In this document: positions 27,705 to 35,285 of the stretch, piece after piece
Position numbering within the stretch: position 1 is the stretch's first letter
How the letters are laid out: every line of letters begins with the position of its first letter
Source of the DNA: Muricauda sp. SCSIO 64092
GTDB taxonomy: Bacteria; Bacteroidota; Bacteroidia; Flavobacteriales; Flavobacteriaceae
DNA length: 64,000 nt
Assembly: GCF_023016285.1 (NCBI RefSeq)
Contig: NZ_CP095413.1
Coordinates: forward strand, 1,116,001-1,180,000
Reading direction: 5' to 3'
Notes under the pieces: model-generated
What the model was told of the DNA's origin: nothing
Databases searched by the model: none
The model's input: only the letters and a program-made list of their open reading frames with translations
Translations under genes and position numbers: made by a program

Positions 27705-27775
27705 GTTCGACATAAGAAAATTACGTCATTTTGAGTGTTTTTGCGATAGCAAAAATGTATCGAAAAACCTGCCTG
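27705..27775 (+). repeat. Left arm of a long imperfect palindromic intergenic repeat
   Basis: GTTCGACATAA, CGTCATTTTGAGTG, ATGTATCGAAA and CCTGCCTG occur here in order and reappear, reverse-complemented and in the same order, at 29000-29114 (CAGGCAGG, TTTCGATACAA, CACTCAATTTGACGG, TTATGCCGAAC). The two arms enclose the IS110 element. Similar GTCATTTCGA/TCGAAATGAC-type palindromes are common between genes of flavobacteria. Confidence 0.65.
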
Positions 27776-27830
27776 CCCTGCAGCCGGCTCTTAGGTTTGT
27801 ATTATTAAATCGAAGTATCTTAAAAAAGAA

Positions 27831-27967
27831 AAGGATGGGTGAACTTTCTTGCCGGCTAGATAAGATCCATTGCCTGTATTAGTCCCATCCTTAACTTTTA
27901 GACTGCCCGGAACCAGTTGGAATTTTAGATATCAAGGTCTATTAAGAGTCTTAGTCCCCTGGCAATC
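27831..27967 (+). ncRNA. Candidate IS110 bridge RNA (two stem-loops)
   Basis: Between the proposed left end and the transposase start are two large stem-loops. The first has a perfect 9-pair stem, AAGGATGGG (27831-27839) with CCCATCCTT (27884-27892), around a 44-base loop. That loop contains GCCGGCT (27851-27857), identical to the left flank at 27783-27789, and TGCCTGTATT (27871-27880), perfectly complementary to the right flank at 28996-29005. The second has GACTGCC (27901-27907) with GGCAATC (27961-27967), one mismatch, and includes TAAGAG (27943-27948), complementary to CTCTTA at 27788-27793 across the left boundary. This is the target-loop then donor-loop order described for IS110 bridge RNAs. 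Exact RNA ends are unknown. Confidence 0.55.
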
Positions 27968-27989
27968 ATTAACCTAATTCAAATGTACA

Positions 27990-28976
27990 ATGAAAAAAGA
28001 ATTTATCGGTATTGACGTTTCAAAAAGTACCCTCGATGTATACCTCTATCATGGCAAAGCGCACAAAGTATTTGATAATACCCTCACTGGGTTCTCTAAA
28101 TTATTAGCCTGGGCGAAAAGACAATTGAAAGAAACTGAACCTGTATTTTGTTTTGAGCACACGGGTATCTATAGCTTAAAACTTTGTGAATTTATGCAAC
28201 AAAATCAGTTTACCTATTTTGTGATCTCTGGGTTGGAACTCAAGCGGTCTCTGGGTATTAAACGTGGAAAGAATGACAAGGTCGATGCACAAGCTATTGC
28301 GCGTTATGCCTTTTTGTTCGAAAAGGAGTTGACCCCCTATCAACTTCCGGCCACATCATTATTAAAGCTGAAGAACTTATTAACTTACCGTGCTAAACTT
28401 GTACGGCAAAGAACAGCCCACCTCAACCAAATCACCGAGCAAAAAAAAGTGCTGCAGGTATCCCCGGATGATCCCATACTTGTTTCTGCGCAACAGATCA
28501 TACAATTTTTGACCAAGGAAATCCTTCAGATCGAAAAACTTATAAGAACTCAGATCCAACAAAATCAAGAAATCACTCGAACCTTTAAGCATATCACCTC
28601 TATCAAGGGAGTCGGTTTAATCCTGGCGGTAACACTAATCACCGCAACCGATAACTTTAAAGCGTTTAAAACCTGGAGACAATTTGCTTGTTATGCCGGA
28701 ATTGCGCCTTTTGAGCATCAATCAGGAACGAGTATAAAAGGCAAAACCAGGATAAGTACCTTGGGAAACCGAACAATAAAAACCTTGCTATCACAAGCAG
28801 CAGCTACCGCATTACAGCATGATCCAGAGATAAAAATGTATTACCAGCGGAGGTTGAAAGCCGGTAAATCCAAAATGTCAACAATCAATGTGATACGTAA
28901 TAAAATAGTAAGCCGAACTTTTGCCGTGGTCAAGCGGGACAAGCCATATGTAAATTTAGCAAAATATGCAGCTTGA
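27990..28976 (+). CDS. IS110-family transposase/recombinase
   Basis: The 328-residue protein has the two IS110 domains. The N-terminal RuvC-like DEDD domain shows FIGIDVSKSTLDVYLY (first Asp), CFEHTGIYSLKL (Glu), and KNDKVDAQAIARYA (two Asp). The C-terminal Transposase_20 domain shows ITSIKGVGLILAVTLITAT and FACYAGIAPFEHQSGTSIKG with the conserved serine region expected to be the nucleophile, then GNRTIKTLLSQAA. All expected motifs are present and the frame is open, so the gene could be active. IS110 recombinases use a non-coding RNA from the element's own end to choose target and donor DNA; a candidate lies directly upstream. Confidence 0.93.
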   Translation: MKKEFIGIDVSKSTLDVYLYHGKAHKVFDNTLTGFSKLLAWAKRQLKETEPVFCFEHTGIYSLKLCEFMQQNQFTYFVISGLELKRSLGIKRGKNDKVDAQAIARYAFLFEKELTPYQLPATSLLKLKNLLTYRAKLVRQRTAHLNQITEQKKVLQVSPDDPILVSAQQIIQFLTKEILQIEKLIRTQIQQNQEITRTFKHITSIKGVGLILAVTLITATDNFKAFKTWRQFACYAGIAPFEHQSGTSIKGKTRISTLGNRTIKTLLSQAAATALQHDPEIKMYYQRRLKAGKSKMSTINVIRNKIVSRTFAVVKRDKPYVNLAKYAA

Positions 28977-28999
28977 AAATTTGGATAAACCTTAGAATA

Positions 29000-29114
29000 C
29001 AGGCAGGCAAGTGATTTTCTTGCAAAATCCTAATTTCGATACAATTTTTCTTCACTTTATTACGAAAAACCACTCAATTTGACGGATTTTGGTTGATAAC
29101 AAATTATGCCGAAC
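29000..29114 (-). repeat. Right arm of the palindromic intergenic repeat
   Basis: Reverse complement of the arm at 27705-27775 with insertions: shared blocks are GTTCGGCATAA, CGTCAAATTGAGTG, GTTTTTCG, TTGTATCGAAA and CCTGCCTG. The stem-forming CCTGCCTG (27768-27775) and CAGGCAGG (29000-29007) would be only about 30 bases apart without the IS110 element. From 29115 to 29299 I see no gene; a CTAGCCGG at 29146-29153 echoes the left flank. Confidence 0.6.
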
Positions 29115-29299
29115 TTGAGTTATATTACTATTATATGGCACCTGTCTAGCCGGTCAAAGTAAGTCCAACTATGTGAAATTTACATGAAGTCTTCATAAAA
29201 AAACGGTAAAGTCGGCATTTTCAATCCTGGGCAGATGACCAAAATGGAAAAAATGGCCATGTGAAAATTATTTCCCTGCTTTCAAAGGATTGATACCAA

Positions 29300-29965
29300 T
29301 TATTTGGATTGGTTAATAAACTTGCCTATAACTACGGCAGTAATGATCACCAGATAAAAATTACCTAACAATCCTATTAAAAGTGTTGCTTTTTGAGCTA
29401 GACTGGTGATTGGAATGATGTCCCCGTAACCGATGGTCATTAACGTTATGAAGCTAAAATACATCAACTGTTCCGCCACAAACTCCGGCCGTTCCGGCAT
29501 TCCCAGGAATGCGCCTTGAAAGGAATTGGGAGTGCTCATTTCTATGCTCATGCATATAAAAAACCCGATAAGACCCAAGGAGATAAATCCACTGACCAAT
29601 CCAAATATTACATTTTTGTTTACGCGTTTGGCATACCAGACTTGCCTGATTATCTCAAAGGAAACCACCAGGTAGAACAGGAAATAGCCCCCTAAACGAA
29701 GAAAGCCCAATTCCTTTGATGCTTTCCCCAACAATATTGAAACAATGAACACAATTGCGCTTAGGCCCAGCACTCCAACACAGAACCACATTAACCTCGG
29801 TTTTTTGGAAATAAGCAATATCCCGGCAAGTAGGTTGATCAAAAAAAGTATGGGATCCAAAACGGTTTCGAACAAAGCGGCCGGCATAATCAATGAGCCG
29901 AACAAAATGGCCACCTGGCTGGACAGAAATAATTCAAAACGGCTATGGTACAATTTTTCAAGCAT
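29300..29965 (-). CDS. K+-type ion channel protein (Ion_trans_2 pore)
   Basis: The 221-residue protein has about five to six hydrophobic segments. Near the C-terminus is a pore helix and filter, YFSFITLMTIGYGDIIPITS, in which TIGYGD is the potassium-selectivity signature, followed by a last helix (ATLLIGLLGNFYLVIITAVVIGKF) and only four more residues. It therefore has no cytoplasmic cyclic-nucleotide-binding or RCK domain. It is the last gene of the five-gene run and its start overlaps the cyclase stop by 8 bases, so the two are probably made in step. A channel downstream of a nucleotide cyclase suggests the cyclase product may affect ion flux, but no binding domain is visible in this protein. 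Confidence 0.88.
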   Translation of the reverse strand: MLEKLYHSRFELFLSSQVAILFGSLIMPAALFETVLDPILFLINLLAGILLISKKPRLMWFCVGVLGLSAIVFIVSILLGKASKELGFLRLGGYFLFYLVVSFEIIRQVWYAKRVNKNVIFGLVSGFISLGLIGFFICMSIEMSTPNSFQGAFLGMPERPEFVAEQLMYFSFITLMTIGYGDIIPITSLAQKATLLIGLLGNFYLVIITAVVIGKFINQSK

Positions 29966-31040
29966 TGGTAATTACCGTATGGATGTTTACTTTTTTCTGC
30001 TTTCCTTTCAAGAGCACATCGCCAAGATACTTTGTGGAAAAAAAATCATCTGAAATCAGGTCCTTCAATAGTTTTTCAGAAATAAGAATCGGTACTTTAT
30101 ACGAATTGCACTCTGCCTGTATACGGGCCGATGTGTTGATGACATCCCCATGATAGGCTACTTCCTTTTTGACCACCCCAACTTCGGCCACCATCAGCAC
30201 GCCACCGTGCAAACCGGCCTTAAACTCAGGAAAGGCCCCATATTTGTTGGTGTAGTAGTCCTTTTTTGTTGATAATTTTTGTTTGAAGGCAAAGAAAAGT
30301 TTCACACAATTGTTGTTCGACAACCCTTTTTCATAAGGCCAACTTAGTACGGCCTCATCACCAACATATTGATAGATTTCCGCATCATAATTGGGCACTA
30401 CTTCATTCAAATCATAAAAACAATCCTGAATGAGTTGACTATATTTCAAATGGCCCAATTGCTCCGCTATTGCCGTGGAAGATTTGAGGTCCAAAAACAT
30501 GAAAATACGCTTCTCCTCTTTCGGCTCTTTATACTTTCCAAAGAGCATTTTCAAGAAAACCCCTTTACCAAATTTGTCATTCGCAATTTGAATGGACGAT
30601 AACACCAAGCCAGCTATGGCAATGTATAGGATGATGGCCCAGAACGTTCTGTCGAATATCCACCACCCTTTCTTATTGTTGATTCCCATGTCGTACACCA
30701 GATTGGTGATTTCAATGACCAGGGTGGAAAGTATCACTGTGGTAATGAGGTAAACAAGGAAACCTATGATTAAACTGAGTCCAATGGAGACTCTTTTGGA
30801 GAGGTATTTATCCAGAACGAATTCAATAAATGCACCGACAACACCGATAAGTAGCCCAAACAGTGTGAACATGGACAACGCCCTGGAAAAGCTATACTCA
30901 GCAGGAGTGAATATCCCTTCTTCTTCGGCGAGGCCGTAATATCTAAAAATGGCAAAAAGTGCCATGGCAATCATCCAAAAAACAATTGACTGCCCAAGCT
31001 GTTTCAAAAGCTTTTTCAGGTCCTTATTTCGTTGCTTCAT
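29958..31040 (-). CDS. Membrane-anchored class III nucleotide cyclase
   Basis: The N-terminal half (about 1-185) has four to five hydrophobic segments. The C-terminal half is a class III cyclase domain: RIFMFLDLKSSTAIAEQLGH (first metal Asp), IYQYVGDEAVLSWPY (second metal Asp), FKAGLHGGVLMVAEVG, and YHGDVINTSARIQAECN with the transition-state Asn and Arg. The residue four before the second Asp, normally Lys in adenylate cyclases, is Gln, and the paired base-selecting position seven before the Asn is Ala, so the nucleotide made cannot be assumed to be cAMP. It starts 2 bases after the RND pump stop and overlaps the channel gene. Confidence 0.9.
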   Translation of the reverse strand: MKQRNKDLKKLLKQLGQSIVFWMIAMALFAIFRYYGLAEEEGIFTPAEYSFSRALSMFTLFGLLIGVVGAFIEFVLDKYLSKRVSIGLSLIIGFLVYLITTVILSTLVIEITNLVYDMGINNKKGWWIFDRTFWAIILYIAIAGLVLSSIQIANDKFGKGVFLKMLFGKYKEPKEEKRIFMFLDLKSSTAIAEQLGHLKYSQLIQDCFYDLNEVVPNYDAEIYQYVGDEAVLSWPYEKGLSNNNCVKLFFAFKQKLSTKKDYYTNKYGAFPEFKAGLHGGVLMVAEVGVVKKEVAYHGDVINTSARIQAECNSYKVPILISEKLLKDLISDDFFSTKYLGDVLLKGKQKKVNIHTVITNA

Positions 31041-31042
31041 TA

Positions 31043-34000
31043 CTACCCATCCAAAAGTGCTTCATTAAATTGATACCCTTTATAACTGACCTTGAAAAGG
31101 GCACTGTAAAGCGAAGGTATGAATAGCAAGGTGATAATGGTGCCAAATAGGAGTCCAATCATAATACTTATGGCCATTCCTTCCCACATTTCACCCCCGG
31201 AAAGGTAGAGGGGCACCAACCCCAAAATCGTTGTAAAAGTGGACAATAATATGGGTCGAAACCGTTGTAGGCAAGCCGCAATGACCGAATCCTGATTTGT
31301 TCTACCCGCGGCCAGTTCCACCTCCATACGGTCAATGAGGACAATGGCGTTATTGATTACAATACCGGCCAAGGAAATGACGCCCAAAAAGGGCATAAAC
31401 CCAAAAGCTTCCTGAAAGACCAACAGTCCAATGACCACCCCAATTATCCCAAGGGGAATGGTTAGCACGACCATCGTCATTTTACGCACTGAATTGAATT
31501 GAATGATCAATAGCAATACAATAATAAATCCGGAAATAGGAAGATAGCCAATAATGGGACCCATATTCTCTGCGGTTTGCTCGGCATCGCCTCCCAATTC
31601 GTAGGTATATCCGGCGGGCCACGCCCCATTGACCTGTTCTTCCAACCAAGGAGTGACCACTGACATGATTGCGGAAGCATTGCCGCCCTCGCGCAATTCA
31701 CTGCTTATATTGATGGTACGCCTCAAGTCCAGTCTTTTTATTTTGGCATATTGCCAAGTAGGTACTATTGAGGCAACTTGTAACAGGGGTACACTTTTAC
31801 CACTGTTTTGCGAATACACATTTAAGGTTTCCAAGGAAGCCAGGGTTTGTTGCTGGCTATCGCCACTCCGCATGACAATAGGTATGGATTTATTGTCCTC
31901 CCTATACTCACCGGTTTGAAAACCGTCCAAAACTGTTTGTAGCGATGTGGCAATATCAGAACTGGTAATGCCCGCATTCTGGGCCCTGTTCTGATCAATT
32001 TCAATCAAAAACTTTTTACTCTTTGGGCCCCAGTCATCCTTAACATTCTTCGTGAAATCCACTCCCGATAACTTCTGCTTTACACTTTCCGCAATGGTGG
32101 AAAGTTCGTCCGGTTCCGGTCCGGATACTTTAATTTCTATCGGGGTTCCTCCACCGCCAGAACCCAATAACCCTACCTTGATATCCGCATTCGGAAAATT
32201 TCTAAAGGAATAGCCATCCAGCCGTTTTACCATTTCGGCATTTTCTTCAAAGGAAGTGGTGTTTACCAAAATATGGGCATAGTTTGAATTGGCCTCGTCC
32301 GGGGAGTAGCCCAAATCATAAGATTCGGGTCCTTCCCCAATGTAAGAGGACCAACTTACAATGCCTTTATCCCTTTCTGTATTGACTTTAAGGGAATCTG
32401 CCATGAAGCCTTCTATTTGGTTCACCACATCGGTGGTGCGTTCTATTTTGTTACCCTCGGGCAGATTAATGTCAATGGTAATCATGTTACGATCACTGTC
32501 CGGGAAAAAGATGAATGGGATAAAACCAAATCCGTACAGTGAAAGAAAGAAAGCCAAAAAAATGCCCACAATAACTTTGTATTTATGCTTTAGCGCCAAT
32601 AATATCAAATCCTTATAATAGCCCTTGGCCGAGTTGATAACGCGATCCACAAGGCTGGGCTTTTGTTCACCCTTGGGCGCTACCTTTAGAAACATGTAGC
32701 AAAACATGGTAATTACGGTAAGTGCGATTAACCAAGACGACATTAACGCTATGGTTATCACCACAAAAATGGGCCCAACAATATCTCCCATGGTTGTTGG
32801 CGATAGGTAGAAGGCCAAAAATGCCGCTGAGGTGGTTAAAGTGGAAATCAATAATGGCATCCATAACTCGGAAAAGGCTTCTATTGCGGCCTTATACTTT
32901 TCCACACCCTGCTCGAGTTTTACCATAATGGTTTCGGCCACTACAATGGCATTATCAACCAACATCCCCAATGCCATAATAAGCGCTGCCAGGGTTACCT
33001 GGTTCAATCCCATATTGATAATGCCCATGAGCATCAAGGTCATGATGGTCACAATCGGAATTAAACTGGCAATGACGAATCCCGTACGGAAACCCAAAAA
33101 GACAAGCATGACCACCAATACGATGCTTATGGATTGCATGAGGTTCACCATAAAATCACTCACCTTTACATCTATGTAATCATCCAAAGAGGACACTCTG
33201 GTCAATTCCAGACCGACCGGAAGGCGATTTTGCCATTGGGTCACCACTTGATTTACTGCTTCGCCCAGGTAAACAATATTTTTATCTTCCTTGAGGTTAA
33301 CATGCATGGTGATGGCTTCTTTTCCATCAACACTGACAATTTGTTTGGGAGGATCGATATATCCTTTTGTTACCGAGGTAATATCACCAAGTTTTACCGA
33401 TTGGGACCCGTTCCCTACGGCAATCAACATATTTTGGATATCCTCAACGGAATCGAAATTACCGGTAGGCTCCAAAATAATACGCTCATCCCCCACATTG
33501 ATCTGTCCCCCGGAACTTAAAATATTGGTCGCACCAATGCTTTGTTGCAACTTGGAAGCCGATAGGCCATATTCCTTTAAGCGGGTATTATCGAATTCCA
33601 CAAAAACGCGTTCGTCCTGCACTCCGCCCAGTTCCACCTTGGCAGCATCGGGCAGTTTGATCAAATCGTCCTTGATATCATCGGCAAAGTCCTTCATTTC
33701 CGAATAACTGAACCCATCTGATGTTAAGCCCACAACAATGCCATAAACATCACCAATGCCATCATCATTTAAATTAGGGTTTACTCCCGATGGAAGGCCT
33801 TCAATAGCATTCAATTTCCGACGTAAACGGTCCCAGACGGACTGGAGCGTTTCTGGCGAGACCTCGTCCTTTAACGAAACACTTACCACAGAGAGCCCGG
33901 TCCGTGAAGTACTGGTTACTTCCTTAAGCTCCGGAAGCTCCTGCGCCACTTTTTCAACTTTGTCGGTGACCAATTGCTCAACCCGTTCAGGACTGGCCCC

Positions 34001-34156
34001 AGGAAACTGGGAAACCACCGTAGCCACGCGGACGGTGTAAGGTGGCATACTATCTTGGGATAAGCTGAAATACATATTGATCCCCAGCAGGATAATCGTT
34101 GCCAGCACCATAAAGGTGATGCGATTTTTGTCGATTGAGAATTTTGCTAAATTCAT
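31043..34156 (-). CDS. RND-family efflux pump inner-membrane subunit (AcrB-like)
   Basis: The ~1037-residue protein shows the RND layout: TM1 (FMVLATIILLGINMYFS), a large periplasmic loop (QDSMPPYTVRVATVVSQFPG, ERVEQLVTDKVEKV), a central set of helices with ALIMALGMLVDNAIVVAE (the proton-relay Asp region in TM4) and the second loop, then TM8-12 with GIVINNAIVLIDRMEVE. It would export small molecules, driven by the proton gradient, through the periplasmic adaptor and outer-membrane channel encoded upstream. The ATG at 34156 (MNLAKFSIDKN) is chosen over 34228, placing the start 22 bases after the adaptor stop. Substrate is unknown; the VDNAIVV sequence is of the broad hydrophobe-exporter type rather than the metal-exporter type. 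Confidence 0.94.
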   Translation of the reverse strand: MNLAKFSIDKNRITFMVLATIILLGINMYFSLSQDSMPPYTVRVATVVSQFPGASPERVEQLVTDKVEKVAQELPELKEVTSTSRTGLSVVSVSLKDEVSPETLQSVWDRLRRKLNAIEGLPSGVNPNLNDDGIGDVYGIVVGLTSDGFSYSEMKDFADDIKDDLIKLPDAAKVELGGVQDERVFVEFDNTRLKEYGLSASKLQQSIGATNILSSGGQINVGDERIILEPTGNFDSVEDIQNMLIAVGNGSQSVKLGDITSVTKGYIDPPKQIVSVDGKEAITMHVNLKEDKNIVYLGEAVNQVVTQWQNRLPVGLELTRVSSLDDYIDVKVSDFMVNLMQSISIVLVVMLVFLGFRTGFVIASLIPIVTIMTLMLMGIINMGLNQVTLAALIMALGMLVDNAIVVAETIMVKLEQGVEKYKAAIEAFSELWMPLLISTLTTSAAFLAFYLSPTTMGDIVGPIFVVITIALMSSWLIALTVITMFCYMFLKVAPKGEQKPSLVDRVINSAKGYYKDLILLALKHKYKVIVGIFLAFFLSLYGFGFIPFIFFPDSDRNMITIDINLPEGNKIERTTDVVNQIEGFMADSLKVNTERDKGIVSWSSYIGEGPESYDLGYSPDEANSNYAHILVNTTSFEENAEMVKRLDGYSFRNFPNADIKVGLLGSGGGGTPIEIKVSGPEPDELSTIAESVKQKLSGVDFTKNVKDDWGPKSKKFLIEIDQNRAQNAGITSSDIATSLQTVLDGFQTGEYREDNKSIPIVMRSGDSQQQTLASLETLNVYSQNSGKSVPLLQVASIVPTWQYAKIKRLDLRRTINISSELREGGNASAIMSVVTPWLEEQVNGAWPAGYTYELGGDAEQTAENMGPIIGYLPISGFIIVLLLIIQFNSVRKMTMVVLTIPLGIIGVVIGLLVFQEAFGFMPFLGVISLAGIVINNAIVLIDRMEVELAAGRTNQDSVIAACLQRFRPILLSTFTTILGLVPLYLSGGEMWEGMAISIMIGLLFGTIITLLFIPSLYSALFKVSYKGYQFNEALLDG

Positions 34157-34178
34157 TGGGTGGATGGTTATGGTATTT

Positions 34179-35264
34179 TTATTGCAACCTAACTTCTTGG
34201 CCGTCCAAAAGGGTCTGTAATCCCGCAATTGCTATTCTTTGTCCCGAGGAAAGACCAGAGGTTACTTCAAACCCTTGGGCGGTTAAATTACCTAATTGAA
34301 CTTCCTGCTTCTTTACTTTGGCCGTGTCCCCTTCTCCCTCCACCAGAAAAACAAAACGTCCGTTACTGTCCTCTCCCACGGCGTGGGCAGGAACAACCAA
34401 AACGTTGTCACTTGAATCGTAATCGCCAAAATCAAAAGTAACGTTGGCCGCCATGCCACTCTTTATCGCATCACTGGGATTGGTGACGATAACCCTTACC
34501 GGATAAGTAGACGTATTGGCATCCACGGCAGGGGCCACTTCCGATACCCTGCCTTTAAACTGGTCTTCCGCTATGGAGGTAAAGTCCACTACGACATCCA
34601 TATTGGGATGTACCCCATTAATGATACTTTCCGGAATACCCAGGGTAATTTGCATATCCGTACCGGCATTTAAAACGGCAACGGACTGTCCCGGGCTTAC
34701 ATTCTCATCTATTTCGGCGGAAACAGAAGCTATGGTGCCATCTTCGGGCGCATAGATATAGCCATAATTGATCTGCTCCTGTTGGATTTCCACACCCCTT
34801 TTTGCAGACTTATAGCTCTCTTCCGCATTCCTAAAGGAATTTTTGGCTGCTTCAAAATCACTTAGGGAGGTACTTCCTTTTTCGTAAAGTGTTCGAACAC
34901 GGTTGAGACTTAATTTGGCCGTATTTACTTGGGAGGCCGCACTGTTCAATTGTGTAATTGATTGTTCGTAAGCCAAACGGGACTGTACGTTGTCCAATTT
35001 GGCCAATAATTGGCCTTTTTTCACATTCTGGCCCAGTTTTAAATCGAACTGTGTAATAATACCGGAATTTCTAAAGCTAAGATTGATGATCTTATCCGTT
35101 CTGGCCGTACCACTAAACGTTCGGGACTTCTCTCCCCCCAAAAAACCAATCTCCATATATTTTACGGGACGAAGCGATTTTTCCTCTTTCTTTTCCTCGG
35201 CTCCGCAGGAAAACAAAAGCATGCTCAATGCTAATAAAAAACCGAATTGTTGTATTCTTTTCAT
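34179..35264 (-). CDS. RND efflux periplasmic adaptor (membrane fusion protein), lipoprotein
   Basis: The ~361-residue protein has a lipoprotein signal (FLLALSMLLFSCGAEE). The mature part has the lipoyl-type half motif SGIITQFDLKLGQNVKKGQL, a coiled-coil hairpin of about 80 residues (SRLAYEQSITQLNSAASQV onward), IYAPEDGTIASVSAEIDENV, then beta-barrel and membrane-proximal domains ending GQRIAIAGLQTLLDGQEVRL. It bridges the RND pump and TolC. Start at 35264 (MKRIQQF) is preferred over 35285, giving a 21-base gap to the upstream gene and a standard signal. Confidence 0.93.
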   Translation of the reverse strand: MKRIQQFGFLLALSMLLFSCGAEEKKEEKSLRPVKYMEIGFLGGEKSRTFSGTARTDKIINLSFRNSGIITQFDLKLGQNVKKGQLLAKLDNVQSRLAYEQSITQLNSAASQVNTAKLSLNRVRTLYEKGSTSLSDFEAAKNSFRNAEESYKSAKRGVEIQQEQINYGYIYAPEDGTIASVSAEIDENVSPGQSVAVLNAGTDMQITLGIPESIINGVHPNMDVVVDFTSIAEDQFKGRVSEVAPAVDANTSTYPVRVIVTNPSDAIKSGMAANVTFDFGDYDSSDNVLVVPAHAVGEDSNGRFVFLVEGEGDTAKVKKQEVQLGNLTAQGFEVTSGLSSGQRIAIAGLQTLLDGQEVRLQ

Positions 35265-35285
35265 GTTCCAAATGTTTTTGGTCAA

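Larger units (their letters stand above)
27790..28995 (+). mobile_element. IS110-family element, proposed limits
   Basis: Limits are inferred. The pentamer CTTAG occurs at 27790-27794 and again at 28991-28995; cutting there gives an element of about 1.2 kb with a ~200-base left non-coding end and a very short (~14 base) right end. The sequences just outside (GCCGGCT ending at 27789; AATACAGGCA from 28996) match loop segments of the candidate bridge RNA, and both sides lie at the apex of a palindromic repeat. No terminal inverted repeats are seen, as expected for IS110. An alternative right limit near 29146 (CTAGCCGG) is less well supported. Confidence 0.6.

Noticed and set aside
29146..29153. 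CTAGCCGG as the right end of the IS110 element, forming CCGGCT/AGCCGG with the left flank
   Set aside because: Attractive because GCCGGCTAG is in the candidate guide loop, but it would place the repeat arm inside the element, has no direct repeat with the left end, and the 10-base guide match is at 28996 instead.
29300..31040. The cyclase and channel as a Pycsar anti-phage pair
   Set aside because: Pycsar effectors carry a nucleotide-binding domain fused to TM or TIR modules; this channel has none, the cyclase is membrane-anchored, and the pair is packed into an efflux operon. Kept only as a possibility for nucleotide choice.
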